This document shows, piece after piece, positions 45,620-53,140 of a DNA stretch of 64,000 nucleotides (positions are counted from its first letter, which is position 1; each line of letters begins with the position of its first letter). Under the pieces are notes generated by a model. The model was not told the origin of the DNA and searched no databases. It saw only the letters and a list, made by a program, of their open reading frames with translations. Source of the stretch: Paracoccus zhejiangensis (GTDB lineage: Bacteria > Pseudomonadota > Alphaproteobacteria > Rhodobacterales > Rhodobacteraceae); NCBI RefSeq assembly GCF_002847445.1, contig NZ_CP025430.1:1674001-1738000 (forward strand), given 5' to 3'. Made by a program: the position numbers and the translations under genes.

Positions 45620-46875
45620 TCCACTTCCAGAATGCCCGCCTGATCGACCCCGAGGCACAATCTGACGCCAGCGGCTCGCTGACCGTTGAGGAGGGCCGGA
45701 TCGTCGCCCGCGACGGCGAGGCCCCGGCGGGGGCCACCGTCATCGACTGCAACGGCCGGGCGCTGGCGCCGGGGATCGTCGACTGGGGCGTCAAGATCGG
45801 CGAGCCGGGCGAGCGGCACAAGGAGAGCTTTCGCAGCGCCGGGCTGGCGGCTGCGGCGGGCGGGGTGACGACGATGATCGTGCGGCCCGACACGCTGCCG
45901 CCGATCGACACGCCCGAGGACCTGGAATTCGTCGCCCGCCGCGCCTCGGCAGCGCCGGTGAACATCCGCCACATGGCCGCCCTGACCAAGGGCCGCGAGG
46001 GGCGCGAGATGGTCGAGATCGGCTTCCTGACCGATGCCGGTGCCGTGGCCTTTACCGATGGCGTGCGGGTCGTGGGTGACAGCAAGCTTCTGGGGCGCTG
46101 CATGAGCTATGCCAAGGGCGTCGGCGCGCTGATCGTCGGCCATCCGCAGGATCCGAGCCTGTCCAAGGGCGCGGCGGCGACCAGCGGCAAGTTCGCCTCG
46201 CTCTATGGCATCCCCGCCGTCTCGCCCATGGCCGAGGTGATGGGGCTCGATCGCGATCTGGCGCTGGTGGCGATGACCGGCTGCCGCTGGCATGCCGACC
46301 AGATCACCACGGCGGCGGCCCTGCCCGCCCTGCGCCGGGCGCGGGCCGCCGGGCTCGATGTGACCGCCGGCACCTCGATCCACCACCTGACGCTGAACGA
46401 ATTCGACGTGGGTGATTACCGCACCTTCTTCCGCTTCACCCCGCCGCTCCGGTCCGAGGATGACCGGCTGGCCATGGTCGAGGCCGTGGCCGAGGGCGAG
46501 ATCGACGTGATCGCCAGCTTCCACACGCCGCAGGACGAGGAAAGCAAGCGCCTGCCCTTCGAGGTCGCGGCCCCCGGCGCGGTGGGCCTGCAGACGCTGC
46601 TGCCGGCGGCGATGCGGCTTTACCATCAGGGCGGGCTGGCGCTGCCGGAACTGTGGCGCGCCATGTCGCTGAACCCGGCGCGGCGGCTGGGGCTGGAGGC
46701 CGGACGGCTGGCTGTCGGCGCGCCCGCCGATCTGGTGCTGTTCGACCCGGATGCGCCCTTCGTGCTGGACCGTTTCGCGCTTCTTTCGAAATCGAAGAAT
46801 ACCCCCTTTGACGGCGCCCGGATGCAGGGCAAGGTGCTCGGCACCTGGGTGGCAGGCGAAAGGGTCTTTGGATGA
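45616..46875 (+). CDS. pyrC: Dihydroorotase paralogue, probably catalytically inactive (pseudo-DHOase)
   Basis: A 419-residue amidohydrolase-fold protein of the multifunctional-complex type DHOase family. The metal motif expected after beta-1 (DxHxHxR) reads DWGVKIGEPG, so both histidines and the substrate arginine are missing. The late DHAPH motif reads SFHTPQ, so the catalytic Asp is lost too. HHLTLNEFDV and TPPLR are kept. In Pseudomonas and other bacteria such an inactive DHOase forms a dodecamer with PyrB and is needed for ATCase assembly. Its place in the pyrB operon fits that role. A true DHOase should be elsewhere in the genome. Confidence 0.85.
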   Translation: MIHFQNARLIDPEAQSDASGSLTVEEGRIVARDGEAPAGATVIDCNGRALAPGIVDWGVKIGEPGERHKESFRSAGLAAAAGGVTTMIVRPDTLPPIDTPEDLEFVARRASAAPVNIRHMAALTKGREGREMVEIGFLTDAGAVAFTDGVRVVGDSKLLGRCMSYAKGVGALIVGHPQDPSLSKGAAATSGKFASLYGIPAVSPMAEVMGLDRDLALVAMTGCRWHADQITTAAALPALRRARAAGLDVTAGTSIHHLTLNEFDVGDYRTFFRFTPPLRSEDDRLAMVEAVAEGEIDVIASFHTPQDEESKRLPFEVAAPGAVGLQTLLPAAMRLYHQGGLALPELWRAMSLNPARRLGLEAGRLAVGAPADLVLFDPDAPFVLDRFALLSKSKNTPFDGARMQGKVLGTWVAGERVFG

Positions 46876-47456
46876 GCATTCTGATCTGGGCGGTGCTGGG
46901 CTATCTGCTGGGGTCCGTGCCCTTCGGGCTGGTCATCACCCGCGCCCTTGGCTTTGGCGACCTGCGCCAGATCGGCTCGGGCAATATCGGCGCAACCAAT
47001 GTGCTGCGCACCGGCAACAAGCCGGCGGCGCTGGCGACGCTGCTGCTGGATGCCGGCAAGGGCGCCATCGCTGTGCTGTTGGCGCGCCATTTCGCCGGCG
47101 AGAGCGCCGCGCTGGTCGCGGGCGCGGCGGCCTTTCTGGGCCATTGCTTCCCGGTCTGGCTGGGCTTCAACGGCGGTAAGGGCATGGCCACCTTCCTTGG
47201 CACGCTGATCGCGCTTGACTGGCGGGTGGGGCTGATGTGCTGCGCCACCTGGGCCCTGGTGGCGCTGATCGCCCGGATCAGCTCGCTCTCGGCGCTGATC
47301 TCGGCGGCGATGGCGCCGGTCTATGCCTGGGCTCTGGGGAAACCGCAGCTGATGGCCGCGGCGCTGTTCATGACGGTGCTGATCTTCATCCGCCACAAGG
47401 CCAATATCGCGCGCCTGCTGGACGGAACCGAGCCCCGCATCGGCGCCAAGAAATAG
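46872..47456 (+). CDS. plsY: Acyl-phosphate:glycerol-3-phosphate acyltransferase PlsY
   Basis: A 194-residue, multi-pass inner-membrane enzyme that starts phospholipid synthesis by acylating glycerol-3-phosphate with acyl-phosphate. Conserved motifs are present: GSVPFGLVITRALGFGDLR, GSGNIGATNVLRTGNK (motif 1), FLGHCFPVWLGFNGGKGMAT (motif 2) and RHKANIARLLDGTEP (motif 3). Its ATG overlaps the pyrC stop (ATGA). It ends the pyrB-to-plsY unit. Confidence 0.95.
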   Translation: MSILIWAVLGYLLGSVPFGLVITRALGFGDLRQIGSGNIGATNVLRTGNKPAALATLLLDAGKGAIAVLLARHFAGESAALVAGAAAFLGHCFPVWLGFNGGKGMATFLGTLIALDWRVGLMCCATWALVALIARISSLSALISAAMAPVYAWALGKPQLMAAALFMTVLIFIRHKANIARLLDGTEPRIGAKK

Positions 47457-47477
47457 CCCGCCCGGTAAGGGGCGGGC
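47456..47477 (+). terminator. Weak hairpin terminator after plsY
   Basis: GCCCGCCC-GGTAAG-GGGCGGGC forms a perfect 8-base-pair stem right at the plsY stop. The U tract is missing (CTAAAC follows), so termination efficiency is doubtful. Confidence 0.4.
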
Positions 47478-47545
47478 CTAAACTCGGCACAAACCAGATA
47501 GGATAGGCGCGAGGCCGACAGGGCCGCGCATGGATCATGGCCCCG

Positions 47546-48238
47546 TCAGGAGACCGGGACAGGCCTCAGTCGCGTCTCGGCCAGATGCGGATGAACCGGG
47601 GTCGCCAGCGGACGCACCGGCACCTCGATCACCTGGAAGCGGCCATCGGCATTGCCGCAGACCGGCCCCAGCGGCTGTGCCGGCCAGCTGAGCCGGCGGG
47701 CCATGCGCAGGAAGGCGGGCGAGCCGAGGAACAGGCAGGTCGTCGCCCCCTCGCTCAGCAGGAACAGGTTCACCTCTTCCAGCACCCGCTCGGTCAGCGA
47801 TTTCGGACCGTTCACGATCATCCGCGTCAGCTCCCAGGTCCGCGAATCGGACGGCGGTACCTCGTCGCACAGATCGTCCGGCAGGCCCGGCAGATGACCC
47901 AGGCAGGCATCGCGGATCATGTAGGAATAGCGCAGGCTGCCATGCCCGCTGTAATGGTCGGTCCGGCGCAACCGCGCCCCGCCGATGACCTCGTCGCCCT
48001 CGAGACAAATCACATAAGTCGTGTCGAGCGAATCATATTGCTCGAATTCGACATCATCGGCATAAAAGAGCGGCCATTCCAGCCGATCGACAAATACCTG
48101 TTTTCGCAATTTCAGATAGTCATGAACCAAATGCCAGGATGAAATATCATCCGGGATTCTGACGATCTTGACGCTATATTCAGGAGAAAGGCCTGGGTTC
48201 TGTTTCCATTCAATTGGGAAGTGTTTCTCGAGCAGCAT
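47546..48238 (-). CDS. luxI: Acyl-homoserine-lactone synthase (LuxI family)
   Basis: A 230-residue autoinducer synthase that joins S-adenosylmethionine and an acyl carrier. Conserved residues are visible: the Arg/Phe/Trp set in LRKQVFVDRLEWPLF (about residues 44-58), the acidic pair in EFEQYDSLDTTYVI, Arg in GGARLRRTD, and Glu/Arg in WELTRMIVNG. The ATG at 48238 is chosen because only a GTG lies further upstream. Length is somewhat above typical (about 200-215). It lies on the same strand as, and overlaps, a small unknown gene, with luxR divergent. Confidence 0.92.
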   Translation of the reverse strand: MLLEKHFPIEWKQNPGLSPEYSVKIVRIPDDISSWHLVHDYLKLRKQVFVDRLEWPLFYADDVEFEQYDSLDTTYVICLEGDEVIGGARLRRTDHYSGHGSLRYSYMIRDACLGHLPGLPDDLCDEVPPSDSRTWELTRMIVNGPKSLTERVLEEVNLFLLSEGATTCLFLGSPAFLRMARRLSWPAQPLGPVCGNADGRFQVIEVPVRPLATPVHPHLAETRLRPVPVS

Positions 48239-48452
48239 GATTGGGCATTTCCTTGGTTGCACCGATAAATAGCCGCACACCCTCTGCCGTAACCGCCCAT
48301 ACGCCCCATTCTCGAAGCTCTATGGTGACGGGATTATCGCTTTCGCGAACCTCGAACATCAAAAGCAGGTTCCTGACCATGTCGATGGTAAAGTCTGCTT
48401 TCGCGACTAGCGGCAAATAGCCAACGGTCACCCTGTCAGATATGGATTCCAT
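48210..48452 (-). CDS. Small unknown protein encoded between luxR and luxI
   Basis: An 80-residue protein, MESISDRVTVGYLPLVAKAD at the start, with no recognised family, signal peptide or membrane segment. A GGGGG run lies five bases before the ATG at 48452. It overlaps the luxI start by 29 bases in another frame, so its translation may be coupled to luxI. A role in modulating the LuxR/LuxI pair is possible from position alone. Confidence 0.55.
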   Translation of the reverse strand: MESISDRVTVGYLPLVAKADFTIDMVRNLLLMFEVRESDNPVTIELREWGVWAVTAEGVRLFIGATKEMPNHAARETLPN

Positions 48453-48518
48453 AACACCCCCAATGGTCCGCGCTTTCGTTGCGGTAAATTGACCGTATCC
48501 CATACAATTTGCAATTGA

Positions 48519-48532
48519 CAGACACCTGTCTG
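48519..48532. promoter_or_regulatory. Candidate LuxR-binding dyad (lux-box-like)
   Basis: CAGACA-CC-TGTCTG is a perfect 6-base inverted repeat in the divergent region between the small gene/luxI unit and luxR. The word CAGACACC recurs in direct orientation at 48552-48559, 33 bases away (about three helical turns). Placement fits autoinducer-dependent control of either promoter; the sequence differs from the classical lux box, so this is inferred. Confidence 0.4.
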
Positions 48533-48592
48533 ATTAGCCAGTCTCATTGGCCAGACACCACGGGTTGCGGCCCGCAAGAACGGTATTGGAAG

Positions 48593-49213
48593 ATGTTGGA
48601 AGCGATTATCCCGAACCACGAGCAGGAACTTGCCGAGATCGCCCTGCTCGCGCCATCGGGCTATTTCATGGGTTTCGGTTTGCGATTCGGTCGCCCAGAC
48701 CTGATCATCAACCGCTATCCGGCGAAATGGACGCAGAAGTACGAAGAGGACAACTACTTCTTCCGCGACCCGCTGGCGATCTGGACGATGGCGCGGATCG
48801 GCAAGACCCGCTGGTCCGAGGTCAGCATCCCCGATCCCTTCGACGTGATGAGCGAGGCGGCGAAATACGGGCTGCGCTATGGCGCGACCTTCGTGGCCAA
48901 GGTCGACCGCAAGCGGTCCTTCATGTCCATGGCCCGTCCCGACCGTGAATTCACCGATGCCGAGATGGCGATGCTGGGGGTCAAGCTGGACCTCTGGGCG
49001 CATCTTTTCGCCCGCAGCCATGTCGCGCTGTCCGAGAAGGAAATCGAGGCGCTTCGGCTGATGCGCGACGGGCTGACCCATGCCGAGGCCAGCGAGAAGC
49101 TGGATATCAGTGTCTCGGCGCTGAAGCTGCGGCTGTCCGGGGCGCAGAAGAAGCTGGGCAGCCGCAACACCATGACGGCGGTGGTCAAGGCGGTGCGCGA
49201 CGGGCTGATCTGA
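48593..49213 (+). CDS. luxR: LuxR-family quorum-sensing transcriptional regulator
   Basis: A 206-residue regulator. The N-terminal autoinducer-binding domain holds the conserved Trp, Tyr, Asp, Pro and Trp (PAKWTQKYEEDNYFFRDP and KTRWSEV) and the Gly in YGLRYGATF. The C-terminal LuxR HTH (about residues 145-205: LSEKEIEALRLMRDGLTHAE, then KLDISVSALKLRL) is complete. The start is uncertain: ATG at 48593 gives this length; a TTG at 48509 would give 234 residues, nearer the family norm, but would include the candidate operator. Its stop lies 9 bases from the last contractile-injection gene on the other strand. Confidence 0.88.
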   Translation: MLEAIIPNHEQELAEIALLAPSGYFMGFGLRFGRPDLIINRYPAKWTQKYEEDNYFFRDPLAIWTMARIGKTRWSEVSIPDPFDVMSEAAKYGLRYGATFVAKVDRKRSFMSMARPDREFTDAEMAMLGVKLDLWAHLFARSHVALSEKEIEALRLMRDGLTHAEASEKLDISVSALKLRLSGAQKKLGSRNTMTAVVKAVRDGLI

Positions 49214-49222
49214 GCGCGGGCC

Positions 49223-49759
49223 TCAGCCCCGGCGCATCAGCGCATCAAGCTGCTTCAGCCCTTCCAGCGCGCCCGAGACCGCCGCCTTCAGCCGTTCGGC
49301 GGTCTCGCCCTCCTCGGCCTCCTCGCGGGCCAGCCGGGCCTTGGCGGCGGACATGAATTCCGTCACTTGCGGCAGGGCCTTGCGCGCCTCGGCCACGAAG
49401 GCGCGGTCCCCCAGCCGCTCCTGCGTCTCGCGGCGGGTCAGCGCGGCGCGGTGCAGCGCGTCGTCGATCCGGCTTTGCAACGCCTCGAGCCGCGCCGCCA
49501 TCTCGCCGGTGAGCCCCTCGCCCGAAACCTCTGCCTCGGCCTTGGGGCCAAGTCGCTTCAGCCCTCGAACCGCCGGCACCAGGATGCTGGCACCCGAGGC
49601 GAAACCCTCGGCTGTCGCCAGCCTTGGATTGGCGGCCAGAAGCTGCGCCTCGGCCCGGCGCAGCAGATCAGGCGTGGCCCCTTCGGGGATCTCGTAAACC
49701 CGCTTGACCAGGGTGGCGATGGTGCGTTCGCGGCCCAGCTTTGCGATGCGTGTCGACAT
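49223..49759 (-). CDS. Small LysM-like/helical protein ending the contractile injection operon
   Basis: A 178-residue protein. Residues 1-60 resemble a LysM or tail-protein-X-like fold (LVKRVYEIPEGATPDLLRRA, LLAANPRLATAEGFASGASI, LVPAV). Residues 80-175 are predicted helical and rich in Ala, Glu and Arg (ARLEALQSRIDDALHRAALT). The ANPRL...ILVP pattern is that of proteins binding peptidoglycan or a tail hub. It follows the DUF6519 gene by 15 bases with AGGAA upstream, so it belongs to the operon. The family assignment is tentative. Confidence 0.6.
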   Translation of the reverse strand: MSTRIAKLGRERTIATLVKRVYEIPEGATPDLLRRAEAQLLAANPRLATAEGFASGASILVPAVRGLKRLGPKAEAEVSGEGLTGEMAARLEALQSRIDDALHRAALTRRETQERLGDRAFVAEARKALPQVTEFMSAAKARLAREEAEEGETAERLKAAVSGALEGLKQLDALMRRG

Positions 49760-49774
49760 GGCACGTTCCTTTCC

Positions 49775-52700
49775 TCAGACCTTGATGTTCAGCGCGTCGA
49801 AGGGCGGTTTCAGCCCGTTCGGGCGCAGTTCGACCATGGACGAGACGATATTGCCGACCGGGGTGGCGGCACCGGTGCGTCCGGTCAGGATGTGCAGCGA
49901 GATCTTGTCCGAGACATGGGTGACGGTGTTCCCCTGCGCCGAGACGCGCGGCGCGGCCAGCATCACCACCTCGCGCAGCCCGCTCTGCGACTGCAACTCG
50001 CACTGGTTGCCGGCGAAGGACAGCGCGCCGTGCGGCTCGACCATCGACACGATCGCCCCGGTTACCTGCTGGCCACAGCGCATCTGATTGGCGCTGGCCG
50101 AGACTTGCCCCGCGCGCACCGGCTGGAAGACGGCGAAATGGCTGGCGGAGGCCGCCCAGCTGTTGCCCGCGACATTGACATAGGCATAGTCGCCCCCGCC
50201 CGCCTGCGGCAGCGCGCCGGGAAAGCCGTTGGCCGCCACGCCGGGATCGCCCCGGTCAAGATCGGCATCCTCGATCAGCTGGCCCACGCGGATCGCACGC
50301 CAGTCCGACCGGCCCTCACCCTGTTCGGCATCGCCGAAGATCCGGTTCCCCCCCAGCACCAGCCCCAGATAGGGCGCCATGCCGAGGATGCCGACCGCCC
50401 GGCTTTCCACCTGCCCACCGCCGATCTCGGACAGAACATTCGAGCCGATATCGACGCTTCCGACGCCTTGCACCCCGATGCCCAGATGAATCTGACCATT
50501 GCCACCGGCATTGCCGACCGTTCGGACCGAATTGCCGACCACCTGCGCGGTCTCGACCGAGGTGAGGCCGATGCCGATGGCGCTCGCGCCGGTATTCAAC
50601 CCGATCCGCTGGATGGAATTGTTGTCCACCGCCAGATGCCGCACGGTCGCCGCCGGATCCGTGACGATGCCCGCCTGTCCGGTGTCGCGGATCATGTTGC
50701 GCTTGATGAAAAGGGTGTCATGCGCGCCCGCGATCCGGATGCCCGCCCCGGCAAGGTCGAAGATGGTATTGCCGATGATCTGCCCCGACGTGCGGATCTG
50801 CGGCAGGATGTTGGGCGTCAGGATGATGCCGTCCCCCGCCTCATCCCCGCCCGAGATCTCGCAATCGGTGACCCGCATGGTCCCGGCGGAAAGGCTGATC
50901 GCCGTGGCATCCGCGATCACCGTCGAGGCGTCGATGGACAGCCCCGCCGCCGGAAGCTCGACCCAGTTGACCCGAACGCCGCTGCCCCGCGACAGCACCA
51001 GATTGCGCGAGAGGATCGCGCTGGCCAGATTCAGCGCGGCGCGGTCGATCAGCACGCCAGCACGCGCGCCGAAAAGGATCGAGTCCAGCACCCGCAACTC
51101 GGCAAAGGCGGCGAAGGGCGGCGGGTCGTCGGTCTCGCGCAGGAACGAGGAGCGCGAGCCAAGCGCATGGGGCGCGATGACAAGGCATTCCTCGATCTTG
51201 CAGCCGATCTGCATCCCGTCCAGCGCGATGCCAAAGGCAAAGCTGTCCTCGGGGTTCGGCCCGATGACCAGCACGGCGAGCCGGCGCAGCGCCAGCAGCG
51301 CGCAGTTCTGCGCCGCGATGCCATGCACCGGCACCCCGCCATCCGCTGGCACCGCGAAGACGGTGAACCGCTCGAGCTGGATGTCCACCGAGCCGGTCAC
51401 CTGAATGGCTCCGCCCGCCCCCTGATAGAGAAGCTGGGTGCCCAGCCCCTGCCCCTGCAGCGTGATCGCCCGTCGGCCGATGATCCGCACCGGCTCGGCC
51501 AGCCGGTATTGCCCGGCCTCGAGGCAGACCGTGCCGCCATTACCGCCCACCTGATCGATGGCCTGCTGGATGGTCAGCGCGCCGGAGTTATGGCTCTCGG
51601 CAGTGACGCAGACGGTGCAGGCGCAGCACTCGTCCCCGCCCTGCATCAGCGGCGGCCAGAGGGTGCGGCAGTCGAGCACCTGCCCCCCTGCGCCCGTGGC
51701 GGCGGGGCGGATCATCGCCAGTCTCGCGTGATGGCGCTGCACCCCCTCGGGCGGGGCGGCGCGCAGGATCTCGATCTGGGTGCCGGCGGTGCGGGCGGCA
51801 AAGCGCCAGTGATCCATCGCCCGGAATCGCCCCGGCCCGGCGGCGGTCGAGAAGCTGACGGTGATGCCGCTCTCCAGCACCAGCACGGTCCCGGCAGGCG
51901 GCACCGGGATCAGCCCATTGGATCCGGCAGCGTCCAGATCGACCCATTGCGTGCCATTGGCGCGCCGGATGATGCCCTGCTGATCCCATCGGATCAGCCT
52001 TGTATGCCGCGCCGCCAGCGTGTCCTCGCCCACGCCCCCCGGCCGCAGATCGGCGGCGATGGTGGTTTCAAAGCTGATCTCGCGCGTCTCGGCATCGACC
52101 TCGGCCACGCGCAGCATCTGGCCGGAGAGGTGGTTGAACTCGCGGCGGTCGTCGGTCAGCTCGACCCAGTCGCCGGGCGCGAAGCGCAGCACCTGATCGC
52201 GCCCGATCCGGCTGACCGTCAGGCTTTCGCCATCACCGGCGATGGCCTTGACCGCAGCCCGGACCGAGGCATTCTCGCGGCTGAACTTGAAGCCCCAGCT
52301 GGTCTGCGCGGCGGGATCGCCATTGGCGTTCAGCGGGGCATGGATCTCGATCCGGTACAGCTGGTTTTCCAGACCGGTATAGCCATCGGTCGGCGGCACC
52401 AGGCAGGGGTTTTCCGGCTCGTCGATATCGATGGTCGCCGTGGTCAGCCGCGCGGTCGAGGGCGCGGTGATCGCGACCCAGCCCGGCAGCTCGCCCCCCG
52501 GCGTCTGGCAGGTCGCATTGGCGCCCACATTCGGCAGCACCCGCACCTGCCAGACGGTCTGCCAGCGGGTCGTGCTGTCCAGCCCCCCCAGCGCCGGCTC
52601 CAGAAGCGCCGGGTTTTCGGTCGGCGTCACCTCGCGGTTCCAGACCGCCAGATAGACCAGATGCGGCCCCCCGCCCTGCGGCAGGGGCGTCGGCGTCGGC

Positions 52701-53122
52701 CAGAAGGGTTGTTCGAGATAGTTGGTCAGATCGCCGGCGGCGGGCGAGATCATTTCGTCCAGCACACCCTCGGCCCGGCCCGCTTCGATTCGCCCGCGAT
52801 CAAAGACCGGCGCCGGACGGGCCGGATCGCTGCCATCGAAATCGGCGGTTCCGAAATGTTCGGCCAGCAGCCCGTCGACATAGATCCGGCCCCGCCCGAA
52901 CTGCATTCCGCCGGGCGTCAGCGAGATTTCGAACGCCTGTTCTGTTTCGCGCGGCACCACGGCGCGGCCGATGATGTCGACCGTCTCGGCCCGGATGCGG
53001 CGCTCGAAAATGGCGACCATCTCGTTCCAGTCGCTGTCCAGAACCGCGCGACCCTGCTGCAGGAAAACGCCGGCAAAGCTGCGCAGCGCGTCGAAACTGT
53101 CCCGGCTATAGTCGCCACTCAT
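49775..53122 (-). CDS. DUF6519/right-handed beta-helix protein of the contractile injection cluster
   Basis: A 1115-residue protein. The N-terminus is a DUF6519 domain (MSGDYSRDSFDALRSFAGVF, LQQGRAVLDSDWNEMVAIF). After a cysteine-rich link (ECCACTVC, about residues 496-503) comes a right-handed parallel beta-helix (about 510-1060) with repeated N/D-rich coils (VCLEAGQYRLAEPVRI, GNTIFDLAGAGIRIAG). Beta-helices of this kind occur in phage tailspikes, polysaccharide lyases and adhesins. In this operon the protein is the likely receptor-binding or surface-degrading fibre. It lies 18 bases downstream of the other beta-helix gene, with AGGAG before the ATG. Confidence 0.75.
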   Translation of the reverse strand: MSGDYSRDSFDALRSFAGVFLQQGRAVLDSDWNEMVAIFERRIRAETVDIIGRAVVPRETEQAFEISLTPGGMQFGRGRIYVDGLLAEHFGTADFDGSDPARPAPVFDRGRIEAGRAEGVLDEMISPAAGDLTNYLEQPFWPTPTPLPQGGGPHLVYLAVWNREVTPTENPALLEPALGGLDSTTRWQTVWQVRVLPNVGANATCQTPGGELPGWVAITAPSTARLTTATIDIDEPENPCLVPPTDGYTGLENQLYRIEIHAPLNANGDPAAQTSWGFKFSRENASVRAAVKAIAGDGESLTVSRIGRDQVLRFAPGDWVELTDDRREFNHLSGQMLRVAEVDAETREISFETTIAADLRPGGVGEDTLAARHTRLIRWDQQGIIRRANGTQWVDLDAAGSNGLIPVPPAGTVLVLESGITVSFSTAAGPGRFRAMDHWRFAARTAGTQIEILRAAPPEGVQRHHARLAMIRPAATGAGGQVLDCRTLWPPLMQGGDECCACTVCVTAESHNSGALTIQQAIDQVGGNGGTVCLEAGQYRLAEPVRIIGRRAITLQGQGLGTQLLYQGAGGAIQVTGSVDIQLERFTVFAVPADGGVPVHGIAAQNCALLALRRLAVLVIGPNPEDSFAFGIALDGMQIGCKIEECLVIAPHALGSRSSFLRETDDPPPFAAFAELRVLDSILFGARAGVLIDRAALNLASAILSRNLVLSRGSGVRVNWVELPAAGLSIDASTVIADATAISLSAGTMRVTDCEISGGDEAGDGIILTPNILPQIRTSGQIIGNTIFDLAGAGIRIAGAHDTLFIKRNMIRDTGQAGIVTDPAATVRHLAVDNNSIQRIGLNTGASAIGIGLTSVETAQVVGNSVRTVGNAGGNGQIHLGIGVQGVGSVDIGSNVLSEIGGGQVESRAVGILGMAPYLGLVLGGNRIFGDAEQGEGRSDWRAIRVGQLIEDADLDRGDPGVAANGFPGALPQAGGGDYAYVNVAGNSWAASASHFAVFQPVRAGQVSASANQMRCGQQVTGAIVSMVEPHGALSFAGNQCELQSQSGLREVVMLAAPRVSAQGNTVTHVSDKISLHILTGRTGAATPVGNIVSSMVELRPNGLKPPFDALNIKV

Positions 53123-53140
53123 CGGCTCACTCCTTCACTG

